From Portunus trituberculatus (taxonomy: Eukaryota > Arthropoda > Malacostraca > Decapoda > Portunidae): DNA of 64,000 nt. Below are positions 40,378-49,991 of this stretch, one piece after another (within the stretch, counting starts at the first letter, position 1; every line of letters begins with the position of its first letter). The notes under the pieces were generated by a model. It did not search any database and was not told the DNA's origin. It saw nothing but the letters and a program-made list of their open reading frames with translations. A program made the position numbers and the translations under genes. Location: positions 27,480,043 to 27,544,042 of the forward strand of contig NC_059292.1 in NCBI RefSeq assembly GCF_017591435.1, written 5' to 3'.

Positions 40378-41240
40378 CTGGTCAAGACAGCCCCTGACCA
40401 TGACAGTCCTCCCCGACGTTCCCATTTTTACCACGACGGCCTCATATGTTTACCCTTATGGCCCCATGTTTACCATGACAACCCCACACCAAATTTTGGG
40501 TTATTGTCCTCTTATTTCTTTCATTATGTTAACACGTTAACCGTGGGTGGTAACTCAGCGTTCCTGAGATAGTGTTTTGTAGTATGGAGTGTTAAAAACC
40601 ATAACGTATTGGTACACTGGTGTATCCTGTGCATATAGTGCATATACGTATACAGGGTGTAACACAACTTTCTGTAAATATTGAAAGAGGTGAGAGAACA
40701 TGCATTTCTAAGTAGAAAATATTATATACACATGTACATTTTAAGGTTTTGTTTACCTGTAAGATGATTTTAAAATTTCTGAGAGATGCACGATAGTCCA
40801 TTGTGTTTTTTTATGAGGTGATGATGACTTGCTGGCTTACTGCAGCAGCCAGAGGTACCACTTGGCTAAACATCGAAGGTTTTAATGTTATGTTTTGAAA
40901 TCTGTGGAATGTTTCAGTATCTTACATTTTGAGACATTGTATTAACAAGTATGCAATTTACTGATAAACATTACACGATAACATTACTGCGGTGATTAAA
41001 AGTAAGTACTCACATACGTATGTGGTACAGTACCTATCACTGGGTGAGGAAGGATGGGGGAGTGGGGAGCGACTGATTTGTTAATACAATCTATCTTAGT
41101 GTAAGATGCTGTATTAACAAGTATAATTTCAAACCATTTTGCGTGGTCTGTAGTGTGGGGCCATCATGGTAACCATTGGGCCGTCGGGGAGGACTGCCGT
41201 GGGAGGCCGTTGTGGTCAAGGGGTGTCTTGACCATGACCA
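40378..41240. repeat. Inner inverted repeat in the piggyBac element
   Basis: TCAAGACAGCCCCTGACCAT and CAGTCCTCCCCGACG near 40380-40420 recur inverted at about 41180-41240 (CGTCGGGGAGGACTG; GGGGTGTCTTGACCATG). It may be a nested element or a subterminal repeat. Confidence 0.6.
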
Positions 41241-41878
41241 GGTGGGGATCGTTCCGGGAATCATGATTTTTCTGCGCTAAATGTTTGAATCTCTTCCCCT
41301 CACTATTGGTTCTGGGGCAAGTGGAGGCATCTGGCATCTTTTCTCACTCACCTCCTTGAGCCTTGAGACATATGTTCCCTCACAATAGTTTATCTTTTCC
41401 CATTTTGAGGCAACATCTGGCAAGCCCCATGACCAGGAGGGAGGAAATGGTACTCCGAGTGATATGTCAGTGTTACTCGGTAATGACATTGAGGACAATG
41501 ATGAAAATGACAGTGATTTTTTTTTATTAAGACAGAAGAAAGTGGAGACTCCAGTAGTGATTCTGATAGTGATCTGGGAGACAGAGACCAACCCTCACAG
41601 CGACGTTCATAAACCTCCTCACGTACTCCCCTCAAGCAATGCGCTGGTGTGTCACCCATGGTTGCCTCTACAGGACTGTGCTTGTCAGCCAAGTCACATG
41701 AATCCCATTGCTAATAAGAGTTGCCAGATTCCAATTATTATAGAAATCCACAATACTTGTAATATGTGGTTTCTTTTTCTTTTCCTGTTTTGCACATCGT
41801 TTCATATATCTGAGTTCGCATTTTCTTGGCATGAAAGTGCAAAAGTTCCTACTTTTACATCAAATTCAAATGCCCGAA

Positions 41879-41967
<89 letters not shown>
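41879..41967. repeat. (GA)n microsatellite
   Basis: About 88 bp of GA inside the piggyBac; the sister element has a shorter GA run at 31490-31506. Confidence 0.95.
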
Positions 41968-41968
<1 letters not shown>

Positions 41969-42224
41969 AAGCACGCTGTGTTATCGGAGCTTTGGGGGGT
42001 ATTTCTTAGTGGCAGGTTCTGCCAGTGGTTCGGGGAGAATTTTTTTGATATGCAATAACTTTGCTCTCAGAGGTCATAACATGTTGAAAACTACATCATT
42101 GTACTCAGAATAACACAGAGAAATATGATTTTATAAGGAAAAAAATCTTTTAGCATTTTTGACAGGTGTGATTTTTCCCCGGTGTAACAGATGGAAAGTA
42201 AATCAGCTCCCCGTACTTTAAGGG

Positions 42225-42931
42225 TTAATACTAAGAAATGCCATGTAATGGAAATGGGTAAAAGTAATAGAAGACCTACATGGGAATATAAAATGGGAGA
42301 AGAGATAATAATGAAAAGAAGAGAAGAGAAAGACCTGGGAGTGATTATACAAGACACCCTGATTCCAGAAAGACATAAATTTGCTTCATCATACAAGACA
42401 CTAATTACATGGATAAAAGTATGATGAAAAAGATATTAACAACTATGATAAGACCTAGACTAGAATATGCAGCAATGGTATGGTTGCCATATAGGCAGAA
42501 AGATATCAAGAAACTAGAAAGGATACAAAGGGCTGCTACAAAGGTGGTTTCTGAAATAAAAGATCTTCCCTATGAAGAAAGACTGGAGGAGATGGAGCTA
42601 CCAACTTTGAAGGATAGACGGGAAAGAGATTTGATAACGATGTATAAGTTAGTAAACCGTATGAAGAAGATAGATAGACCAGACCTGGTAACACTGACAG
42701 AGCAGGGAGATAGACAAACAAGAAAACATTCCAAAAAAATCATGAAAAGTCAGTGTCATAGGAATATCAAGAAGTTCAGTTTTCCACATAGGACAGTAGA
42801 CATCTGGAATGGATTAAGCGAAGAGATTGTAACAGCAGAAAATTTGCACAAATTTAAGAAGTTAGATAAATGTAGATATGGAGACAGGTCACTAAGAGCC
42901 CCACTCGAACCCTGTAACATACAACTAGGTA
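42225..42931 (+). mobile_element. CR1-like RT fragment right of the piggyBac and 3' end
   Basis: TKKCHVMEMGKSNRRPTWEY, EEKDLGVIIQDTLIPERHK, RPRLEYAAMVWLPYRQKDIK, LPTLKDRRERDLITMYKLVN and FPHRTVDIWNGLSEEIV, then the tail CATACAACTAGGTAAATACA and a (CA)n run (42936-42957). About 200 codons are open. Confidence 0.85.
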
Positions 42932-43049
42932 AATACACACACACACACACACACACAGACTGCACACATCAATGGAAAGCCTATTATCTCAGTCGTATAT
43001 TTATGCTACTTGTACTTCAATGTATGCTACCATACAACAATATACTCAC

Positions 43050-43202
43050 CATCTTTGAATTGTAGAGTGGATGCAATCTTAGCCCATATCTCATCTTTCA
43101 ATGACCCTTTCATGTAATCAGTTTGGGTTGTATCGTAAAGGACTTTGTGTTGGCAGACAGCCTCAATAAGTTCCTCAGTGGATGATATCGTGTGGATACT
43201 TC
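43050..43202 (-). CDS. MADF-domain exon
   Basis: On the - strand a 153-nt stretch has an acceptor (ttgctgtgcag) and donor (GATG/gtgagt) with phase 1 on both sides. It encodes STEELIEAVCQHKVLYDTTQ, then DYMKGSLKDEIWAKIASTLQ. Leu-Ile-x-x-Val near the start, LYD, a Tyr/Lys spacer and W-x-x-I-A are the MADF DNA-binding fold (Adf-1, Stonewall). MADF proteins are host regulators or the second protein of some PIF/Harbinger transposons; its place inside the TAA-flanked segment favours the latter. No other exon was found. Confidence 0.6.
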
Positions 43203-43214
43203 CTGCACAGCAAG

Positions 43215-43476
43215 TGTGCAGAAAACTGCATTTCAAAGACTGCGTAATGTAGGCCGAAACAAGTCTGCGTCTGCACCAAGGAATATACAGAGAGGATGTT
43301 GTAGTGTGGGTTAATGTTTGGAGGACAGCGACGGTGCTGCCATCTGTTAGAAGCAAATACTTTCATAGAAAACGTTTTCAGGAGTAACTTAAGAAGATTT
43401 CTCCCATGCTTTCTCCCTTATTTTTTCCTGCATTCTCTCGTGGTTATGAACTTATAAGGCATCTAAAACATGTTTA

Positions 43477-43478
<2 letters not shown>
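43215..43478 (-). repeat. Inverted repeat arm, partner at 48793-48990
   Basis: Read on the - strand it matches 48793-48990: CCTTATAAGTTCATAACC, CATGGGAGAAATCTTCTTAA, GAAAACGTTTTCTATGAAA and GCTGTCCTCCAAA all recur with few changes. Both arms adjoin long (TA)n tracts on the inner side. Confidence 0.85.

Positions 43479-43541
<63 letters not shown>
43479..43541. repeat. (TA)n microsatellite
   Basis: About 62 bp of TA. Confidence 0.95.
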
Positions 43542-43544
<3 letters not shown>

Positions 43545-43895
43545 CCTGCCTCCGCCTGGGCCACACCATACTCCTCACTTGCATCTCCTACGTCTGTCTC
43601 GTGACCCTTTCTGCCCTTGGTGTAGGACTACCCCTGATGCCATGGAACATTTCCTGCTTCAATGCCCACGCTTCCACTCTCAACATACTGCACTACGCTC
43701 CCGGCTCTCCGCCCTGGCCATCATAATGCTGGACATGCCCACCCACCTTCCTGGCAGCCTCAGGCATCCACCCCTCCTGGCAACCTGCTGTCCTTCGCCT
43801 TACTTGTGCCTTCTTGAGGAAGACCGGCCAGCTACCACGCCTGTGATACCCACACAGGACTACCCTAGGGTTCATAATGATCCAAGAGAGGCCAC
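43542..43895 (+). mobile_element. Jockey/R1-like LINE 3' end with zinc knuckle
   Basis: LRLGHTILLTCISYV leads in another frame to LSRDPFCPWCRTTPDAMEHF and LLQCPRFHSQH, the C-x2-C...H...C finger after the RNase H of R1/Jockey/I-type LINEs. Two further copies lie in the window, one of them inverted and adjacent. Confidence 0.75.
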
Positions 43896-44073
43896 GAAGA
43901 TCTATGGATCCTTATGAGCCCTGGGGTAGTCCTGAGTAGGTATCACAGGTGTGATAGCTGGCCGATCTTCCTCAAGAAGGCACAAGAAAGGCAAAAGACA
44001 GCAAGTTGCCAGGAGGGTGGGCAGGTCGAGTGTTGTGATGGCCAGAGCGGAGAGCCGGGAGCGTAGTGCAGTA
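43896..44073 (-). mobile_element. Inverted LINE 3' end, left part
   Basis: Mirror of 43690-43895 (GATCTATGGATCCTTATGAG; GGTATCACAGGTGTGATAGC). It is cut at GTGCAGTA by the Tigger element and continues at 44988. Confidence 0.8.
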
Positions 44074-44987
44074 CAGGCAACCCCCGCTTAACGAAGGTTC
44101 ACACAACAAAATTTCGCTACAACGAACGTTTCCTTTTACTACCATCTGCTCATTTAACAAACACCAAACTCGCTTTAATGAAATTTTATCCAGGTAATTT
44201 TTTCCAAGTTTGAAAGCCCCACCATATCATGCAAGCCAACAGGCTTTTGAATACACCAGCGCCTCTCGTGGACAAAACACACACCACTCACTCCCCTAGT
44301 TCAAAACAATAACAGCGTCAGCAACAGCTCGTCTTCCCTCGCTCTACATGCCACCAAAATGACCTGCAATGTCGCCTAGCATTGCTAAGAAGACCAAGAA
44401 GTTTCTTACTCTCAAAGTGAAGCTGGATACTATTCACAGACACGAGAGAGGCCAGAGAACTAATAGCATTGCTTCCCACCATGGCTTGACTGCATCTACT
44501 GTCTACCATTTTCAGGTCAGAAGACTCTATTAAGAAGGCTGGTGAGATCATATCTTCCTAGCAAGCTAAAAGAACCACCTGAACTCGTGACTCTGCAATG
44601 GATAAAATGGAAAGCCTTGTGGAAATGTGGTACACAAGTTTTGCATGTGGTAGAAGGATGCACCCTTTGTTTACATTCCACAGGTTGCCAGCTAGTGTAT
44701 TTCCCGCTTCACTCTCCCTCCCTCCATAAATTTAAGATCATCAACATTATAAAGTTACTTACATACATACATTAGTGTACATTATAATGACTTAGTCTTA
44801 AATTAAACTGCTTAAATGTTTAACTTTATAATTTATTACTTTCATTAAACCTTTTACTGTACTATGATGCACTCTCGCTTTGTTTACTCTCAATGGAAGT
44901 TCAGTCTGGGGTCAAATTTGTTATAATTGGTTCGCTTAACGAAGGTTTTTTAGGAAAATAACCCCTTTGTTAAGCGGGGGTTGCCTC
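44074..44987 (+). mobile_element. Tigger/pogo-type element with perfect TA insertion
   Basis: Ends CAGGCAACCCCCGCTTAACG and (reverse) GAGGCAACCCCCGCTTAAC with TA at 44072-44073 and 44988-44989. The empty target is visible in the sister copy at 43685-43700 (GTGCAGTATGTTGAGAGTGG, inverted). 914 bp; contains a transposase N-terminal remnant. Confidence 0.93.
44349..44645 (+). pseudogene. Tigger transposase N-terminal (CENP-B-like HTH) remnant
   Basis: After a broken start, MSPSIAKKTKKFLTLKVKLD then TIHRHERGQRTNSIASHHGL and TASTVYHFQ match the first helix-turn-helix of Tigger/CENP-B proteins (LTLEEKLDII-RHERGE-T--IA---GL--STV). Frame changes follow, with IKKAGEI and RDSAMDKMESLVEMW readable. No DDD catalytic domain remains. 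Confidence 0.8.
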
Positions 44988-45275
44988 TATGTTGAGAGTG
45001 GAAGCGTGGGCATTGAAGCAGGAAATGTTCCATGGCCTCATGGGTAGTCCTACACCAGGGGCAGAAGGGATCACGAGACAGACGTAGGCGGTGCAAGTGA
45101 GCACTGAGCGTGGTGTGGCCGAGGCGGAAGCGGGAGCTGGCTGCTGTGCCTTGCACTCTTTCCTGTGACTGACTGACCGTTTGAATCTTGTAACGGCGTT
45201 CATCCTTCCTCGCTGATGGACCGCCCATCCCTCACCCATTACTACCTGCAACCTGCGCACCATCTGTTAGAAGCT
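44988..45275 (-). mobile_element. Inverted LINE 3' end, right part
   Basis: On the - strand: RYKIQTVSQSQERVQGTAAS then SRFRLGHTTLSAHLHRLRLS, RDPFCPWCRTTHEAMEHFLL and QCPRFHSQH. The finger is intact and joins the piece at 43896-44073 once the Tigger element is removed. Confidence 0.85.
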
Positions 45276-45344
45276 AAGCTCCCTAGTCAATTCCTCCAGC
45301 CCAGTCAATGAATCCATATATCCTTATAGAATCCTTGATCTGCA

Positions 45345-45460
45345 CTGTGCTGCCCTGCGTAACAATGTGCACACTTACATTTAAAATAGTGAGATGCAGT
45401 TTTTTGCCCTGCTCTGTGCTGTGTTGCCTGTGTCACCTGCGTCTCAATGTGTGCCCTGCC
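45345..45460. repeat. Right terminal inverted repeat
   Basis: Ends CTCAATGTGTGCCCTGCC; holds TGCCCTGCTCTGTGCTGTGT and AACAATGTGCACACTTAC, mirroring the left end. Confidence 0.65.
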
Positions 45461-45463
45461 TAA

Positions 45464-46293
45464 CATCTTCCCCCTTACTCACCATCCAATAAGACCCTTT
45501 TCACTCCTCATAAATCCTTTACCACTTACCTCGAGACACAAGAAGACATCTCGAACCTACTCTCATCCTTAACTTCACCTAATATTTATCGTGAAACAAT
45601 CCTTCATATCACAGCAGAGGTTCATCGTCTCCCTCAAAATCTTCCTCCCACTCCTCAATCACTTTTGACACCAAAACAATCCTTTGTACCTCAGCAGAGG
45701 TTCACCATCCACCTCAAAACCTTCCTCCCAATTCCATACCATCTTTTGACATTAAAACCTGCAGTTCTCATACACCCCTCAGTAACCTTTTTACTAAAAC
45801 TATGGAGGCCATTGAAACCTTTATACCTCAGACTTCCCTCACTACCTCACCTCTTGATCCTCAATCTAACTCTCTTCTTACTAATATTGCTTCTTCCTCT
45901 TCCCACTTTACTTGTTCCTTTTCAACTACCCAAATTATGCTCCTTGACCTTCCTTATTGCCTGGATATACTCAAGAATTTATCTTATCTCTCTTCAGATA
46001 ACTTTCTACCTAACCTCACTCTCTTTAGTTCTGATTCCTCCCTCTACCTCTCTTCTCCCAGAATACAGATCAACTCCCACACACATCACTAGCTCAACAA
46101 TCCCAATCATTATCACGTTAGTTTTTTCCTATAGGACATAATATCTGTTCTTAAATGGAATATACTTGGCTTTTGTACCCACATAAATGACCTTTGCTAC
46201 CTTATCTTAAAATACAAACCCCCAAATAATTTACCCACAAGAAACCTTTTTAACACGATCATCTATGCCTATTCCTAACTATCAATCCCTATA
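45464..46293 (+). mobile_element. LINE 5' part: Ser/Pro-rich ORF1 end and endonuclease start
   Basis: Pyrimidine-rich sequence with shifting Ser/Leu/Pro-rich frames, then near 46140 VLKWNILGFCTHINDLCYLI and LKYKPPNN, like the L-Q-W-N-x-x-G start of Jockey/R1-type endonucleases. The text stops at a TA where a TIR element begins. ORF1 identity is weak. Confidence 0.45.
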
Positions 46294-47163
46294 CAGTGGA
46301 GACTCATTACTCGAATCTCGTAATAGTCAAACTTTTCAATACTCAAATGCAAAAGTTCAATTTAATACTCTAAAAAATACCTGATAGTTGAACGTCCAAA
46401 CACATGGTTATAAACAAAGGCTCTCTGACCTCTCCCTCCCCCTTCCAACAGTTGTGCTGCCGTAATCGTCAGAATAACATTCTCGTGCATGCTGTCTGTA
46501 GTTTTTCATTTATAAACTTACATTAACACCAAATATCTGGTAATTAAACGCCCGCACACATGGTTGCAAACAAAGCTCTGTCCTTATCCTCTCCTGTCGC
46601 CACCACTGTCCCATTCTGATACCAATTTTACTGACAATACCGGTAATACGGTATACTGAATACCAATGCACATTCCTAGTCCTGCCACAGTCTTGAGAAA
46701 AACATCATTTTTATGCATTCTGTCAGTAGTCTTTCATTTACAAATTTATGATGGCAGCAAAGAGGCTTATTAGTGGTGAAAATAAGGAATCCAGTGAGAA
46801 TGCAAGTGTTAATGAGCAATAGCCCTCCCCTAGTGGGTTCACAGAAATCACACCAGGAGAAAAGTTACAAAGACGTTTTCATGGGTTTACATGGATTGTG
46901 ACTCATCCTCTGACGACCTCCCTCCTCCTTCCCACCCTTCTCCCCTCCTCTTCTACGTTATCCATGACCAACCTTCACTTACGGTATGTGCAATTACAGT
47001 ATGTGCAAATCAAATTATAAAAAAATACATTGAAATTTTTACAAACTTCAGGTTTTGCTTAGATTAGAACGAATTACCCAATTTATAGGTATCGATAGTC
47101 AAGCTTTTTGATGCTCGAACAGCCATTTGGAATGAATCAAGTTCAAGTATTGAGTCTCCATTG
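46294..47163. mobile_element. Tigger-like TIR element in the LINE endonuclease
   Basis: Ends CAGTGGAGACTCATTACTCG and (reverse) CAATGGAGACTCAATACTTG, TA at 46292-46293 and 47164-47165. 870 bp. Near 46748 MMAAKRLISGENKESSENAS resembles the N-terminal lead of Tigger-type transposases; nothing after it is readable. Confidence 0.82.
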
Positions 47164-47300
47164 TATTCCCTTCACTCCAACTCTGCATCTTCCATTTTGA
47201 TTCATCTTAAAATGCCCTAGAATAGAGGTGGCAGTTTGCATTATCCTAAACACACATTATCAACTACAAAACCTCCAGACTGGAATATGACAATGAAAGT
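47164..47300 (+). mobile_element. LINE endonuclease continuation (weak)
   Basis: After the TIR element, SNSASSILIHLKMP then NRGGSLHYPKHTLSTTKPP recalls the S-x-R-G-G-V-x-I-x-V block of Jockey-type endonucleases. Decayed. Confidence 0.35.
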
Positions 47301-48099
47301 TTCACCAGTAGTGTAAAATTGTATCTGCTATGATGGCAGGTATTGCTGCAGTTTCTCTGCATGGAGTACTGTAAGTGAAGGAAGGTTAGGACAGCTCAGT
47401 GCACCTACTGGTGGGTTTACGCGCTAGGAGATGTTGGGCTAGTGCGCTAGGTGCCTTAAGTTCTTTTCTTTTATCCACAAGCTATCAAAGTCGTCATTAA
47501 GTAGTTAGTAATTCCCTCTTGCCTGTTAAGGAGTAAAAGAAAAAAAAAAAAGGATTGTGAACTAGCTTTATTTTTTCCCTGGGGAAAGAGGGAGTCCGGT
47601 CACCAAACAGGCATGCATGTGCAAATCAACTTGCTTCTCATCTGGTCGTCACAATGGAAGTACACACCGACGCTTTTCCATTTGACTGTGTGTTGTACAG
47701 CCAGACCAAGGAAAAAAGTCTCTCCATCCAATGATGTTCAATAAATATGACGAGCTTGGTGTAATAACTGAAATAAAATGCTGTCTCATTTTATGTTTCT
47801 TCTCACCACTCACTATATGTTAGACTAGATATCTCAAGAGGATGTACAGTAAATATAATGCAAATTATCAATCCTTTTCACTCTTATAACCAGTACCTTT
47901 ACTGTATTTATTTACAACATAAACACCTGCAAAGATCTTCATATCTCGTGTCCTCCCCTCACTTCTTTTTTTTTTCAATTTGTTAAGCAGTCATGCATTA
48001 AATTGAATAAAAAAAAATGTTATTCCATTTATCTTGAAGTAATGAGAGATATGGCAACATAGCACGCATTATCCTAGGATTCTTTATTAAGAGGATATA
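47301..48099. other. No gene recognised
   Basis: A/T-rich; short A-runs near 47538 and 48007. Nothing coding. Confidence 0.5.
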
Positions 48100-48645
48100 C
48101 AGGTTCAATGGGAAGGCTGGAGGAATCAATTAGGAAATGCCAACACCAAGAGATGGTGCATGGGTCGCAGACAGCAAGGGGTAGAGGGATAGTGGGGGGT
48201 TCATCAGCAGAGGAGGATGGGCATCATTAAAAGTTTCAAACAAGGGGAGGAACGCAAGCCACAGCGGCCCTCGCCCACCTCCACCTGGGCCACACCACAC
48301 TCAGTGCTCACTTGCACTGCCTACATCGGTCTCTTGATCCCTTCTGCCCTTAATTGATGTAGGACTACCCCTGAGACCATCGAACATTTCCTGCTCCACT
48401 GCCCACACTTCCACTCCCACTACAAAGCACTACACTCCTGGCTCTCCACCCTGGGCATCACAACAGTCGACTTGCCCACCCTCCTGGCAGCCTCAAGCAT
48501 TAACCTCTCCCAGCAACCTATTGTCCTTCACTTTACCTGTGCCTTCTTGAGGAAGACCAGCCAGCTACCACACCTGTGATACCCCCACAGGACTACCCAA
48601 GGGCTCATAAGATCCATAGATCATCACAGCCTTAACACCAACAAC
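48100..48645 (+). mobile_element. LINE 3' end, third copy of the zinc-knuckle family
   Basis: Similar to 43542-43895 and 43896-45275: GGGCCACACCACACTCAGTG, CCACGTTTCC-like words and TTCTTGAGGAAGACCAGCCA recur. It carries its own changes, for example a TTAATTGATG insertion in the finger. It may be the 3' end of the element starting at 45464. Confidence 0.7.
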
Positions 48646-48708
48646 AACAAAGCAAGCCACAACAAATGTTGCCTTTGTGGCAAGAGCAAGAAAGTGCATA
48701 TATACGCT

Positions 48709-48712
<4 letters not shown>

Positions 48713-48789
<77 letters not shown>
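48713..48789. repeat. (TA)n microsatellite
   Basis: About 76 bp of TA next to the right inverted arm. Confidence 0.95.
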
Positions 48790-48792
<3 letters not shown>

Positions 48793-48990
48793 TTTGCCTT
48801 ATAAGTTTATAACCGCAAGAGAATGGAGGTAATAACTAGGGGTAGAGGGGATCATGGGAGAAATCTTTTTAAGTTATTCTTGAAAACATTTTCTATGAAA
48901 CTGCTCAATACCAACAAATGGCAGCACTGCAGCTGTCCTCCAAACTTTAACCCACACCACAACTTCCTTCTTGTATATTCCTTGGAATTA
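48793..48990 (+). repeat. Inverted repeat arm, partner at 43215-43478
   Basis: CCTTATAAGTTTATAACC, CATGGGAGAAATCTTTTTAA and TTTTCTATGAAACTGCTC correspond to the - strand of the left arm. Confidence 0.85.
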
Positions 48991-49692
48991 TCAGCCTCAC
49001 CCTGTGGGGCAGTACAAATTAGTTTAACTAAAGCCTAGTAATGCCCCACCCTTGTTACTGCGATACCTTCTGAGGGGATTTTATTTATTTATTATTTTTT
49101 TACATTTAAGAGAACTGCCAAGGACAAAAAAACTATATTAGAAAAAAAAAAGGCTCACTAGAATTGCAGTCTCCATGAAAGATAAGAAAGAGGGACAAAT
49201 GCCTTGAAATCTCCCTCTTAAGAGAAGTCAAGTCATAGGAAGATAGAAATAGAAAAGCAGGTAGGGAGTTCCAGAGTTTACCAATGAAAGGCATGAATGA
49301 TTGAGAATACTGGTAACTTTTGTATTAAAGAGTTGGACAGAATACAGATGAGAGGAAGAAGAAGTGAGGCCGCAGAAGGAGGGGAGGTATGCAGTTAGTA
49401 AGAACAGTAGAGCAGATGCAACCTTTCAGCAGTGACAAAGAGGTTGAAGACAGTCAGTCAGAGGAGGGAAGTTCATGAAACGAAAAGCTTTTGATTCCAC
49501 CCTATCTAATAAAGTAGTATGAGTGGAACCCCCCAAACATGCAAAGAGCACTCCATACAAGAATGGATAAGGCCCTTGTACAAAGTTAGCAGTTAGAGGG
49601 GTAAGAAAAACTGGCGGAGATGCCACAGGATGCCTAACTTCATAGAAGCTGTTTTAGCAAGAGATGAGATGTGAAGTTTACAGTTAAGATTA

Positions 49693-49991
49693 TGAGTAAA
49701 GGACAGACCAAAGATATTCAGTGTTGAATAGGGAGACAGTTGAGTGTCATTGAAGAAGAGGGGATCGTTGTCTGAAAGGTTGTGTCGAGTTGATAGATGG
49801 AGGAATTGAGTTTTTGAGGCACTGAAAACTACCATGTTTTCTTAAGATTATGAGCAAAGGATAAACCGAGGATAATCAGTGTGGAAGAGGGAGACAGTTG
49901 AGTGTCATTGAAGAAGAGGTCTGGAAGGTTGTGTCGAGTTGATAGATGGAGGAATTGAATTTTAAAGGCATTGAAAACTACCAAGTTTTCT
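49693..49991. repeat. About 150-bp tandem duplication in the Jockey-like copy
   Basis: TAAGATTATGAG, GAGACAGTTGAGTGTCATTG, AGAAGAGG and TTGTGTCGAGTTGATAGATG each occur twice, from 49687 and again from 49844; the other Jockey-like copy has this part once. Confidence 0.85.

Larger units (their letters stand above)
40312..42224 (+). mobile_element. piggyBac element inside a CR1-like copy
   Basis: TTAA at 40308-40311 and 42225-42228 flank ends CCCTTAACGTCCGG and (reverse) CCCTTAAAGTACGG. Removing the insert and one TTAA joins the host frame (EFN-TKKCHVMEMGKS). It is homologous to 30924-31812 with about 1 kb more. An acidic N-terminal transposase remnant (SVLLGNDIEDNDENDSDFF) starts near 41466. 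No catalytic domain. Confidence 0.9.
36802..45460. mobile_element. Candidate PIF/Harbinger composite element (8.66 kb)
   Basis: TAA at 36799-36801 and 45461-45463 flank inverted ends: left GGCAGGGCACATTGAGATGC, right (reverse) GGCAGGGCACACATTGAGAC. Both continue into CAGAGCAGGGCA and GTGCACATTG words. A 3-bp TAA/TTA duplication is the PIF/Harbinger signature. Inside are two CR1-like copies, a piggyBac, a Tigger element, LINE ends and one MADF exon. No DDE transposase was seen. The two ends could instead belong to two separate insertions. Confidence 0.5.

Noticed and set aside
41464..42009. 181-codon frame with Arg-Glu repeats, resembling an Arg/Glu-rich Fip1 tail
   Set aside because: The Arg-Glu part is the (GA)n tract inside a piggyBac.
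45665..46141. Leu/Pro-rich 158-codon frame that could look like a membrane protein
   Set aside because: Pyrimidine-rich sequence gives Leu/Pro/Ser in every frame; the context is a LINE ORF1 end.
43215..48990. Long terminal repeats of an LTR retroelement or Polinton ends
   Set aside because: The arms are inverted, lack TG...CA ends, and no gag/pol, polymerase B or integrase was seen between them.
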